Source: Pogostemon cablin
Taxonomy: Eukaryota > Streptophyta > Magnoliopsida > Lamiales > Lamiaceae
Length of the DNA stretch: 64,000 bases
Assembly: GCA_023678885.1 (NCBI GenBank)
Contig: JAHCLQ010000833.1
Coordinates: 1-64,000, forward strand
Direction of reading: 5' to 3'
In this document: in pieces, positions 46,948 to 58,544 of the stretch
Position numbering within the stretch: the stretch's first letter is position 1
Layout of the letters: the number at the start of each line of letters is the position of its first letter
Translations under genes and position numbers: made by a program
The notes under the pieces: model-generated
What the model saw: only the letters and a program-made list of their open reading frames with translations
What the model was told of the DNA's origin: nothing
Database searches by the model: none

Positions 46948-47439
46948 TCTTTGCGGTAATCATGAAGAAACGGTGAAGCACTTGTTCTTTGAATGTAAAT
47001 TCTCCTATCAAGTTTGGTGTCTTTGTTATTTTTGGCTAAAATCTCCGATGCCTATCGCTTCTGATCCAACAATGCATTTTCTACAACATTTTGGCGCGCT
47101 GGGCAAGAAGGGAAAAAATACATAATCGAATGCATTTGGTCCTGTGCAGTTTGGTTCATTTGGAAGACAAGAAACAAGAAAATCTTTGAAAACAAGGAAA
47201 TCAATTTGGAAAAGACATTCGAGGAAATCAGAATTAAATCGTGGTGCTTTTTCTCAACTCACTATAATTGCTCTTACTCATTTTTAGATTGGTGTAGCAA
47301 CCCCAGAATGTGCTGTAATTAGATGATGTCTCTCTTCATTAATATTGGTGCTCTATGATTTGTAAACTCTTGATAACTTTTGATTTTTGAGTACTACTTA
47401 TACTTATAATAATATTTAACTTTTTCCTTCCAAAAAAAA
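46948..47439 (+). mobile_element. 5'-truncated LINE, 3' end only
   Basis: About 490 bp matching 6397-6888 of the first LINE, beginning at TCTTTGCGGTAATCATG and ending in CCTTCCAAAAAAAA. It keeps the zf-RVT piece HEETVKHLFFECKFSYQVW. A separate insertion of the same family, cut at a different 5' point. No clear target duplication. Confidence 0.85.
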
Positions 47440-48509
47440 TAAAAGAGTCCTGCAAAATCAAATAGCCTTGAGTAAACAAGGCCTAAACCGAAAGCCCGCG
47501 GAATACGGTCCAAATACAATGTCAGACAACAAAGTCAAAATACTACATATTGGTATCATATTTTATAAGAATTATCAATTAAACTCGTTATTTGAGACGG
47601 CCCCAGTATTTCCCGATTAAACCTAATTTTTCCTCCTCTCTATGTAACATCGTCGTGTAACGGTGCCATCAATTTTTGGCGATTCCGTACTCTCACCCAT
47701 AAATTAAGTACTTATTTCTAATTAAAGTATATAAAGATATCGCTTCTGAAACCCTTGACTGCATCGTTTCGTCCTCTACTCTATGCTGATTGTTGCAAAG
47801 GTGTATTCTTTACTACGGTATGGTTTGCAAATTTAGTAATTCCATCTTCTGAATTATTAAAGTCTCGTGAAGTCCGGCTCTTAATCATGGCTTATTTCCG
47901 GAAATCTAGATCATTGCATTGTTCTAAACGATGATTGCTATTTTACTTCTCTGCGTTTCTTTTTTAATGGGAATTTTATAAGATGAAAAATGGGTAAACT
48001 ATCAATCGGTTCTGGGGCTGAAATATGTAAAGCTTTCGATCCGACCTGAATTTATCAAATATTATCAATTTAGAGTCTGAATACTGAATGAATATATATA
48101 CATATTTCAAGCCCCCAAATGAATAGAAAAAATAATTCAGGCCTGGAATTAATAGTTTATCAATTTTACAGGATTTGAATTGATAAAATTTCTATGGTTA
48201 AACTGCTGTGAATTTGTTGTTAATTGCAATTATTACGTACTTAATTTTAAATTCGAAATAAACAACGAACGTACTTAAAGTGATTTTTTTTTTTTTTTGA
48301 AACAGCACAGTGAGTACTTTAGTTCAACGAACGTACTTAAGTGATTAATTAATGTTTCAGGAAATCAGTTCGAGTTTGGTTGAAATTAAATAATGATTCG
48401 ATAAAGTAAAAGGTTAAACCGATAGAACTATTCAAATAGTTGGATTTTTTTTATTAAATCCTGATTTTATTGTGGGCTCTTTAAATAGTGTTTTTTTTCT
48501 TTTTTTGGC
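47440..48509. other. Upstream, leader exon and intron of F-box copy E
   Basis: The leader exon ends at 47800 (GTTGCAAAG|GTGTAT), matching the donor context of the other copies. The intron runs to near 48500, but the usual TTTGCAG or TTTTCAG acceptor is not preserved. The intron holds 'gtttcaggaaatcagttcgagtttggttgaaatta', shared in part with copy C. Confidence 0.55.
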
Positions 48510-50061
48510 AACATTGTCGGAATTGGAATTGGAATTGGATGTGATTGATATGGAATGCATTCATGAGGAGGAGGAGAAAAAAGCATATCTTGTGGGAAGA
48601 CTTGTCTCACAGGAAAACTTGAATCCTTCAATTCTGATAGAAGCCATTAAAAATGCCTGGAAATCGAAACACGGTATGTCATGGAGCGAGTTGGAGTTGG
48701 GGGAGTCTAAGCTGATATTATTTTGCTTTGATGATTCCTTAGACCGAGACTGGGTATTGGAACATCAACCTTGGCTTTTTAAGGGCTCTCTTTTTGTTGT
48801 TCAGAAGTTTGAAGGAGGGAATGAGCTGCTTCACGACTGCACTGAACACGCTTCATTCTGGGCCCGGTTATATGACATTCCTGTCTCGTATAGGAATGAA
48901 CGAGCACCGAGGCATTTTGCCAAGAAAATAGGTATTCTGGAATAAGTGGACAGTTGGTATGAGGATTCAGTTGGAAAGTATATGAGATTTAAGATCTCTT
49001 TGAAAATCACAAAGCCTTTGCTGATAGGAATCAGTATTGGGGTGAACGGGAAACAATTGCGGCTTGCGCTCAAGTACGAGTCATTACCAAACTATTGCTT
49101 TTTTTTGTGGTAGAATTGGCCATTATCACAAAAAATGCGCAAGTTTTGATCCAAGCTTGAAATACAGTACCTGCAGGTTGAGAGTATCTTCCTTAAAGAA
49201 GACTAAAATCAAACTGCTGAAACGCATACCAATTGATCTTCCATATGATATTGTAGAAAAAATCTTGTCCAGATTACCTTTGGAACATCTGCTTAGATTG
49301 AAGTTGGTTTCGAAACAATGGAAAACCATGATCATGGACCCAACGTTTGCTGAACTTCATCTCCAGCGTTACAAGAAGTTAACCTCCCGATATCTAGTTG
49401 CAAGGGAGTCAGATGAGTACCCAGGATTCCATGTTGCTCAACTTCAAAACAAGTTAGTACAAGGTGATGTAATTGTGTGGAATCCCAAAGTTGTAAACTA
49501 TCAATTTAAATTTGTTTCTGCAATCGCACATTCAAGAGAATATAGCCTGTTGGAGAGGGGTATTTTGTGCCATTGTGATGGATTGTATCTAAAATGGTAC
49601 AGCAGTGTTGATGGAGACAAGAAGTATGTGGTGTGGAATCCATCTTGCAGAGCTTACAAAGAATTCCATTGTCCGGAAACAATAGAAGCTGGTGATGGTC
49701 GTACCACCCTCTAAGGATGTATTACGACCCATTATTGAAGGATTATAAGGTGCTAATTGCTGATAAGAGACACTGCACCATATATTCTTGCACGAACAAC
49801 AAATGGAGCGAGTTGAAAGAGACAAAATGCCTTCTCTCTACCAAGGTGGAATTTTGCAGCAATGTCTCTTTGAATGGATCTTTTTATCGGCTAAGCAGGA
49901 CGCCAGTGAGAGAACTTCCTCCCAATTCTTGGCAAAAAATTGTTTTCCAACATGACATAATTTGTTTTGATTGGAAAGACGAAAATTTTAAGAAACTTGT
50001 TATGCAGGATTATACAGATGCAGAAGATGAATATGGGCATCTTTTAACTTGTGGGGGAAAC
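48510..50061 (+). pseudogene. DUF4283-zinc knuckle-F-box-FBA pseudogene, copy E, 5' part
   Basis: The usual start ATG is gone; alignment to copy C begins at about 48510. DUF4283 is well kept (NLNPSILIEAIK, WVLEHQPWLFKGSLF, FWARLYDIP). Lesions: TAA at 48943-48945, an extra T in a run of Ts inside the knuckle at ~49100 (reading otherwise CxxCGRIGHYHKKC), and a one-base loss at ~49711. From the second half of the knuckle the frame reads through into the F-box (LPYDIVEKILSRLPLEHLL) and FBA domain without a break to 49711. A 2.3 kb LTR interrupts the FBA domain at 50061; the tail resumes at 52380. Confidence 0.88.
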
Positions 50062-52379
50062 TGTAACACCACGTAAGTTTAAGTCATGGCCCAATCATCA
50101 ATGCCCAACCCATTCCCTACTTCTATCAACCGTGAGTTCAAACTGAAGCAGATTAAGATTTCTTGCTCTTTAAGAAATAAATCGTGATCTTCATAAAAAA
50201 GATATCTTTTCCTCTTATCAACCCATATCTTAGAAAATTAGTTAAATCCTATGAAAGGATATCTTGTACCAGCCGTAGAAGTATAAGTCTATACCGCTAC
50301 TGCAATCTTACTCCACACACACACGATACACTTTCATACGGCTGCAAACAGTGAGAGGTAACGCACAATTTACTTCTTCTTTTCTCTTCTTTTCTTTTCC
50401 TTTCATTTTCCTTTCAACGTTCTTTTCCTCCTTCCTATTCATCGTGGGAACCAATACTGAATTCTTTTCTTTTGTTTTCTGCTTCTAACATTAAACCCTA
50501 ACCCTAATAGTACTAGTCTGCAATCCTTACGAAAATTTCAGATTTGTTGTATGATAGTATTACAACATTAAAATAGTAACGATCGATCATGTAATTATAG
50601 GCTTCGAAGGAGACTCCGAACGTGACGTTAGTACGCAAGCATAAGACTACACAAGTGTTTAAGGTGGGGATTTTCTCATCTTATGTATGTTGAATTATAT
50701 TCATATGTGAAAGTTGAAGTTGAAATTGTTATCACACTGTGATTGTACTTGCACTTACGAAATTATATATGGCATGGGTATGGGCTGCACTAGTGCCATA
50801 CTATAGCATGAGTATGGGCTGTAATGGTGCCATACTATAGCATGGGTAAGGGCTGTGAAGGAGTGCCTTACTAATCACAGCCCTTACTAACAAATCGCGA
50901 TATCGTAAAGTTACATGGATAAGGGTCGAAAGGTGCCTTATTTTGACATGATAAGATTGTATTGTAAGTGAATTAAGTTCTCGCACATGATATACTTGAC
51001 ATATGTAAGCATGATAAAGTCTTCACTGAGCTTGTGGTTGCTCATCCCGATAATTAATTTTATCTCAGATTAAGCAAGGCGAAAGCGTACGAGTGGGGGC
51101 GCGTAGGCGAGGAGACTAAATAAAATGATTTAATAAGCTGCAGTCCATAGGCTGCATACTTGCGTGTTTTAACTTCAAAAATTTTATTGAACTTGAAGTA
51201 TGTTGACTTATGTTTTTTAGTCTCGTTCCGTTTTTGGCAAAGTATTCCGGAAACTATTTTCATTAATGCTATTTGGATAAATTTGGAATTCAATATTACA
51301 TGTTACTGAGTTGTCTGGAGTGTTCGCATAAATTCTATAAATGTTAGGAAATTTGAATACGGATGTGTGATGTATCGCCGGTGTGGATCCATCTTACATG
51401 AGTAGCTGATTGTGGAGACCAAATGCATGGCGTTACAGGTAGTGGCTTTTGGGTTATTGCATGTGATGGTTAATGATAGGAATCGAACGAATGTTTATTT
51501 TGGGTTGTCGGCTAGCAAGCTTGTCAATACAAATGTTATGTATACAAATGTGCAGCTTGCATGACTTGTGAAGTTAGTGTGTCTTTTTTTATTATTGCAT
51601 ATTAATGTGTTGTTGGCAGAAGTAGGGAAAACCCAAGTTTACAACTTAATTCCACTGTTAGTTTGGATATTGGACAACATGTATGTTAATGGGTATGTTT
51701 GCCATCTGTAACGGGTATAAGTAATTTGTTATAGCGGTCAGTGTGTGCTAAAGTCTTAAATTAAATATAATAATAATTTTTGTGGGTAGAGTTATGTTTG
51801 CTGCTAATAAATCCTTACTGATTGTTCATGCGAAGTTGAAATTAGGGGGTTAGTGATAATATTCTTAATTCATTAACTAATCATAGTTTGTAGAGATTGA
51901 CAGATTTTGGTTTATCATCACTGTATTCGTTATTGATACGTGACAAATTTGCAAATAATTCTACTTTAATTTTGGTTTATGAAATGACAAGTCCTGTATG
52001 TTTGCATGACATGGATTTTTTGGGAATAAACTTGCAATCATTTACTCTCAAAGCTTTTGCAATAATACTTTATTTGGTATTGTAAAATAAAAATTTGCAG
52101 AACTAAAAGGATCTATCCCTCATCTAAATCCTTTGCTTAAATTGTTTGCTAAAGTTTGTAAAAACTTGCGGGACTTGCTGCTTATTTGCTAACTTTTCAC
52201 TTTGCAAGATAACTTGTTTTAAAGTTTGCTGAAACTTATAGGACTAAGTCCATTTCTATTTCCTCCTTGTTTGCAAATTACTTCCTACTTGTTAAATGCA
52301 TAATTTTAGTCATGCCCTATTTAATATTCTATTTCAAAATAATGTGGAAACTTCTTCATTTAAAATTTGGAGTGTGACA
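50062..52379 (+). mobile_element. Solo LTR inside F-box copy E
   Basis: It begins TGTAACACC and ends GTGTGACA, so TG...CA with inverted-like ends typical of Ty3/gypsy (Tekay-like chromovirus) LTRs; the lineage is an inference. Flanks are GAAAC (50057-50061) and TAAAC (52380-52384), a 5 bp duplication with one mismatch. Removing the insert restores the reading frame ...CGGN-YFANGFYLTSC, matching CGGSYFGDGFCLTSC of copy C. No internal region, so a solo LTR from recombination. The same LTR occupies 1-1916 in the left copy. Confidence 0.85.
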
Positions 52380-52732
52380 TAAACTACTTTGCGAATGGAT
52401 TTTATTTGACTTCGTGCGGAGGCCATCTTCTGTTGTTCATGCTTCACACTGGCAACGCCATCAGGTTTTTCAAAAAAGTCGAAGGCGACGAGAAGGATTC
52501 GTGGGTGGAGTTGCAGGTGGAATCATCACCTAACATTCATTTTGGTTCCTTTCCTAGCCATATATGCAGGATAAGTGAAAATGAGATTACTCTTTGCATT
52601 GATAATTATCTTCAGTGTGTTCTCTACGATGCCACTACAAATACCTGCATAAAGGTTCATCCTGAATCCGATAGGTTTGCCCATGGATATATTGATAGAT
52701 TTCCTTATCTGGAAAATTTGTTTTTACAATAA
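52380..52732 (+). pseudogene. F-box copy E, C-terminal part
   Basis: Identical in content to 1917-2269. An open frame from the LTR border to TAA at 52732 with the FBA tail (LTSCGG, KKVEGDEKDSW, PYLENLFLQ). Joined to 48510-50061 it completes the gene. Confidence 0.9.
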
Positions 52733-52859
52733 GCATGAAAATTTAATTCCTATTCAACTGTTTCTGGTAATGTATGACCAACTTTATTGTCTTGGCTGTT
52801 AATGTAGTTTTTTAGTAATAAATAAATAAACAATAAAGTTTCTTTTTGAGTATGACATA

Positions 52860-53121
52860 TTCCCTCCGTCCCGCCAAAAGAGTTGTTTTTTGTTTTTGGT
52901 ACTTGGATTAAGGAGTATTATTATTATTTTTTTTGCCAAGTGGATTAAGGAATATTATTATTTAATGTGTAGTGGAAATTGTATTAGTAGGAGTATGAAT
53001 CCCATATTTTAATTGTATTAGAGGGGTGTGTGGATCTCATGTGTGTAAAAAAGGAAAGGGGACCCTTTGAGTGGGACGACCAAAATGACAAAAAACAACC
53101 ATTTGAGTGGAACGGAGGGAG
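52860..53121. mobile_element. Stowaway-like MITE, right copy
   Basis: TA-TTCCCTCCGTCCC on the left and GGAACGGAGGGAG-TA on the right. Copy of 2397-2658. Confidence 0.8.
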
Positions 53122-54741
53122 TATTTAAAAATTAAATGTATCAAGAGGTAATTTGTTTTGAGTCAAACATTGTGAGAGTTGTCTCATAGAATGAGAGGAT
53201 AAGAAATGAAATATTAAAATAAATTATCATACTAAAAACTCCAAACAAACATAAATTGTAACTATTCTCTTAATAAATTACTAACAAAATTCAAAATCCA
53301 GCAAATTTATTCTCTATTTTACTAACGAAATTTTTAGTATCGGATTACCAATGCAATTAATTTTTTATTGATAAAAATTTTGTAATAATTTTTCAATTTA
53401 TTTAAATATGATAAGCATTTATTTTAATTTTTAAAATTTAAATTATATTGTGGATATTATTATTATTATTATTTATTTAATTACGGATACTATATTTTGA
53501 AGTCAGACGCATTTCACTAATATGTAAACGAAATCTCAATTTCTTTCCACACGATCTCGGAGCAGTTGCTTCTCTGGCCTCATTTTTCTTATCCTTTCTT
53601 CGCGTAAGTTTCAACTGTGCTCCAATCTTTACGTTTCAGTTTTATGGATTAGTTTTCACAGCGTTTCAACTGTGCTCCAATCTTTACGTTTCAGTTTTAT
53701 GGATTAGTTTTCACAGTGTTGCTTCGTGCGGTTCCAATAATTCAGTTACTCTTCCTTCCTCATATCTTAAAGAAAGACCGAGAGTTATGCATATTCTTTA
53801 TCTTTTCTTCTCTATTCTTTCCCTTCCACACTAAATACGATATTTTTCTTCCTCGAGTTGTATGTGAATACGATATTTTTCTCCCTCGGGTTGTATGTGG
53901 CTATTCTGGGAGTGAATGCGACGATTTATTTTTGACTATGTGATATGTGTAAGATTTGAGGTGGGGTTTTATGTTATTGTTTTTAAATTTTATGTGATTT
54001 ATTTGTTATCCTACGATGTGTATGATACGAAATGTCAAAACATGAAATGAAATCTTAACCTTATCCTATGATACAAAATAAGTGTTAGAGTGGCATAATG
54101 AAGTCCTCTTCACCGTGCACAGACATTAGTTGGCCAACGGCATGACAAGTTACATGATATGTTACATAGTTACATGATACACGGTTACCAAAATTTATAA
54201 GTTATACGATTGTATAATTTCAAGTGATTTACATGATGTTTAACTGTGATAATGTTTTACTTCCCTGAGCGGTTGTAGTGCTCACCCCTTTCACATGATT
54301 TCAGGTTGATTGGAGAGGCGTGGTGGTGTGGTGGAACTTTGTGGATATGTGAAGTACTTTAATTTTTAAGAAGTTAACGTATTTCAAATTATTGTTTAAC
54401 TTGTGTGTATTGTCATGAACTTTTGAAACTTCTGTGGTCATAATATTATCGTGTCGTATATTATAATAGTTTAGGAAATCGTATGTAATTGAATTGGATA
54501 TGTTATCTCAAATTTTGATAAGTCAATATATTAGCGGTATAAATATTGAAATATTGGAATTTTTATGATTTAAATATTTGGAAATTGTTAAATATTTGTT
54601 TCTATGCATTCTTAAGTAAATGTTTAAGAAAAATGAAATCACTTTACTAACGAAAATTTACCAACTGATTCTGTTGCTATAAACAAATTTAACAATGGAA
54701 TTAAGGTTTTTACCAACAAATTGTTCCGTTGGTATAAAATA

Positions 54742-54928
54742 CTCCCCATATAAGTTGTTGACCCACACAAAAAATATTAACATATTCACATTGGCCCACA
54801 CACACTACTAATACACCTACCCACTACGCATTAAATATTATTTTTCTCACTTCACTTTACATTAAAATATTATATTCCTTAATCTACGTGCCAAAAAAAA
54901 TGTCACGACTTTAATGGGATGGAGGGAG
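54742..54928. mobile_element. Stowaway-like MITE, right copy
   Basis: Copy of 4279-4465 with the same TA-flanked ends. Confidence 0.65.
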
Positions 54929-55525
54929 TAGTTTTTTTAGTGAAATGAAATAATGATAACATATTTCTTGATAATTATATATATATTTTTTATAATTATT
55001 ATTATTTTTTATTCATTCAATTGGATCTTTAATGATTTTATAATGAGAAGTAAAAAATAAAAATAAAATATTAATACAAAAATAAAATTAAAGATCCTAT
55101 AATAATAAATTAATAATATTTAAATTAGGCTAGAGTTAATAGCGCACCTGATGCACCTTGAACAGCTATATAAATAACTTATTAATAACCACATTTGATT
55201 AAAATAAAATAATTAAAATTTTAAAAACAAAAATAACTATACTCTAAAATTAAGTCTATAAATCCCCAAAATTAAAATTCAGTTTATAAAAGTTAAGAGA
55301 TGAAAACTGATATTAACCTAGCCCTAGCTGTTCTCTATTCGTTTAGTCCATCTCTCAATTGGCGACATTACTGCAAAGGTAAATTGGCTTTTCTGGAATT
55401 TCTTTTGCAAATAAGATTTTTCGATTTCTTTGTTGATCTTCTGAAATAGATCAATATAGACGTGAATTCATGGTTAGGAGATGCGTGCTTTTGCTCTAAT
55501 CTGTGATATTTTGTTTTAGTATTAT

Positions 55526-57351
55526 CACGGGCTGTTGATTGTGGTCTCTTTGATGCCATTTCTGTTGGGAGTAAATGCATTTCAATTTCTCATCTTCAAT
55601 ATGGTGATGATACAAGTCTTACTGGTCAAGGCGTCTGTTAAAAATATTTGGGCATTAAAGTGCATTCTGGCAAATTTTGAGTTGTTGACCGGACTTCGTA
55701 TTAACTACTCTAAGTGCCAACTACTTGAAATTAATGTTGATGGGGAGATTCTAAACGATGTTGGCAGCTTTCTTGGTTGCGTAATTGGATCACTTCCTAT
55801 GTGTTATCTTGGCATTCATGTTGGGGCAGGCAACCGTAGCTTGGAAATCTGGTCTGGAGTAGTTCAAAAAATCAAAAACAGATTGAAGGTCTGGAAAGAT
55901 AAAAAAAACTCATTTGGTGGTAGAATCATCCTTCTTAATGCAGTCTTAAACTCGTTACCCACCTATTATCTCTCCTTTTATCATCTACCTAACCACATCT
56001 TGAGAAAAATTACCAAAATGCAACGTGATTTTCTTTGGGGTGGGGGTGTGAATGAGAGAAAAGTTCCATGGGTTTCTTGAGATGATATTTGTAAACCCAA
56101 AGATAATGGTGGTCTTGGTGTGAAACACTTGGATTTATTCAATAAGTCTTTACTTGGAAAATGGGCTTGGAGGATTAGAGTTGAATCCAATTCTCTATGG
56201 GTAAGGATACTCGACTCCAAGTATGGTGTTTGTTCTTCTCTTTTGTCAGGTGCTTGTGTTAATAGAAAGTACATGTCAACTTGGTGGAGACAAATTTTTG
56301 ATCTCTTCTTCTCCACCTCGAAATGTCCTTGGTTTGAGATTAATTTGTCCAAAAAAATTGGTAATGGAATATCTACGTATTTTGGTATGATAAGTGGGTT
56401 GGTGAGTCTTGTCTTAAAGAGTCATTTCCTAGACTATTTTCACTTTGCTCTAACAAAGATGTAAAAATAGGAGAGTCGGGATGTTGAGTTAATGGTGTTT
56501 GGCAATGAAACCTTAGTTGGAGACGTGAACTCTTGTCATGGGAGTCGGACTTGGAATCCCAATTAGTGTCTTCTCTTGAAACATTTCATATGCAGGTTTT
56601 TGGGGACGATGCTTGGACTTGGAAACTCTCAAATGATGAGCAATTCACTACACGAAGTGCTTATCATTGCCAAATAGTTCAGATTCCGGCTGCCATGAAC
56701 CTAAGTGAAGATACTTACAAGGCTCTCTCAAAGATTTGGAATAAATTAACACCTACAAAATTTTTGGAGCTTGCTTGGAGAATCTTCGATGTCGGCTTCC
56801 TACTAGAGCTGCTCTTAAAAGAGGAACATTCTCAAAGATGGAGATGATCTCTCGTGCAGTCTTTGCGGTAATCATGAAGAAACGGTGAAGCACTTTTTCT
56901 TTGAATGTAAATTCTCCTATCAAGTTTGGTGTCTTTGTTATTTTTGGCTAAAATCTCCGATGCCTCTCGCTTTTGATCAACAATGCATTTTCTACAACAT
57001 TTTGGCGCGCTGGGCAAGAATGGAAAAAAATACATAATCAAATGCATTTGGTCCTATGCAGTTTGGTTCATTTGGAAGACAAGAAACAAGAAAATCTTTG
57101 AAAACAAGGAAATCAATTTTGGAAAAGACATTCGAGGAAATCAGAATCAAATCGTGGTGTTTTTTCTCTACTCACTATAATTGCTCTTAAATATTTTTAG
57201 ATTGGTGTAGCAACCCCAAAATGTGCTGTAATTAGATGATGTCTCTCTTCATTAATATCGGTGCTCTATGATTTGTAAACTCTTGATAACTTTTGATTTT
57301 TGAGTACTACTTGTACTCATAATAATATTTTACTTTTTCCTTCCCAAAAAA
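55526..57351 (+). mobile_element. 5'-truncated L1-type LINE, right copy
   Basis: Copy of 5063-6888 with the same AGTATTAT target duplications (55518-55525 and 57352-57359), the same in-frame TGA and the same frameshifts. One substitution seen (near 56820). Confidence 0.92.
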
Positions 57352-57452
57352 AGTATTATAGGATTGAATTTTACCTTTCTAGTATTATTATTTTACTTTT
57401 CCTTCCAAAAAAAAGTATTATAGGATTGGATTTTACCTTTCGAGTATCTTGG
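57327..57452. repeat. 2 x ~63 bp duplication across the LINE junction, right copy
   Basis: Copy of 6864-6989, showing that the duplication predates the 50 kb event. Confidence 0.9.
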
Positions 57453-58544
57453 TTATAATTGTTGCGGATTTGTTCTTATTTTCAATCATGTATTTCTTTT
57501 TATGGAATAACTAGTTATTTAGTAAATTAATGAGATTTTGGTCGTTGCTGATTTGATTAAGAAAAAATTTCGAAATAACAAGTTATTGTTGAAGATAAAT
57601 ACCGAACTTTCTAGATTATCTGGTTGATTATAGAAGCTTGGTGAAGGCAGGTGATCATTCTAGAACAGCGGTTAGCAAAAAGTTGTAGATGATGAATTGA
57701 TTTTTCTATAATAATCTAGGGTGCATATACCTAATTGATATTGATAAATTAATCTAGGTAGACTAAAGTTATTGGCAGCACCGACTTATTGGATACTTAC
57801 ATTAGTTATTATAAATAGATGTAATGGCGTGTAATAGGTAATGCTTAGTGAGAGAAATGTCAGAGTGAGAAAAGGAGAGTAAATTGGTGTGTGTCTGCTT
57901 AAGTGAGAAAAATAGCCACTGTCTGCGATCGAGTAAATAGTCCTACGAACTAATGAATCGTATTGACTTGGAAAATGGGAAGATTTGTACAAGTTATACG
58001 TTTCAACACCACTTTGTGGAAAACCGTTAGGTATGAATATGTTAGATACCCGTGACTCGATTGGTGATTGTTCTTGGAGATAATTGCATTTTGATTGACT
58101 TTTTATATAAGGAAAAAGAAAATAAGTAAGTTAGAAAAAAACTTTCTTTTTCTTTGAATTCCCCAACGAAAAATCCTCCAAAACCTCCAATGGAGAATAG
58201 AAGAAATCATACTTTCATATAATATCTTAATTGAAGATAAAAACAGTTTTTAGAGAGTGGTAGCCAAGAGTGATAGAGAGTCTGAATAATAATATTATAA
58301 AATATTGTGAGAGTCCTTCAGCAAAAGTGTTAACTTTATCAACTCATCATCCACAACTAACCCATCAGTTATTCAGTGAATAAATTTGATTTTGGTTGAC
58401 GTCACTAGGTGCCGATTTGATTAACTCACATTGATAATCCTGTTGTATTTATCTTTTTTTTTTTTATTTAATTGTGGGCTCTATTTTTGCAGACTTCATC
58501 TCAAAGATGGATTGAATCTAAGTATTATTCTAGCTCTAGAATTT

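Larger units (their letters stand above)
52733..55343. other. Intergenic, right copy of 2270-4880
   Basis: The same content as the left copy: MITEs at 52860-53121 and 54742-54928, 2 x 55 bp at 53609-53718, and an LTR-like remnant at about 53943-54543. The first MITE keeps an intact GGAGGGAGTA end here. Confidence 0.7.
55344..58492 (+). other. Leader exon and LINE-bearing intron of F-box copy A'
   Basis: Copy of 4881-8029. The leader exon ends at 55378, and the acceptor TTTTTGCAG ends at 58492. Confidence 0.7.

Noticed and set aside
8082..50061. An S-locus (SLF-type F-box cluster with SKP1-like partner)
   Set aside because: No S-RNase is present, the F-box genes carry a DUF4283 and zinc-knuckle front not known in SLF proteins, and all are broken.
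50489..50506. Telomere-like AAACCCTAACCCTAA
   Set aside because: Only about two units inside an LTR, not an array; the left copy has even less.
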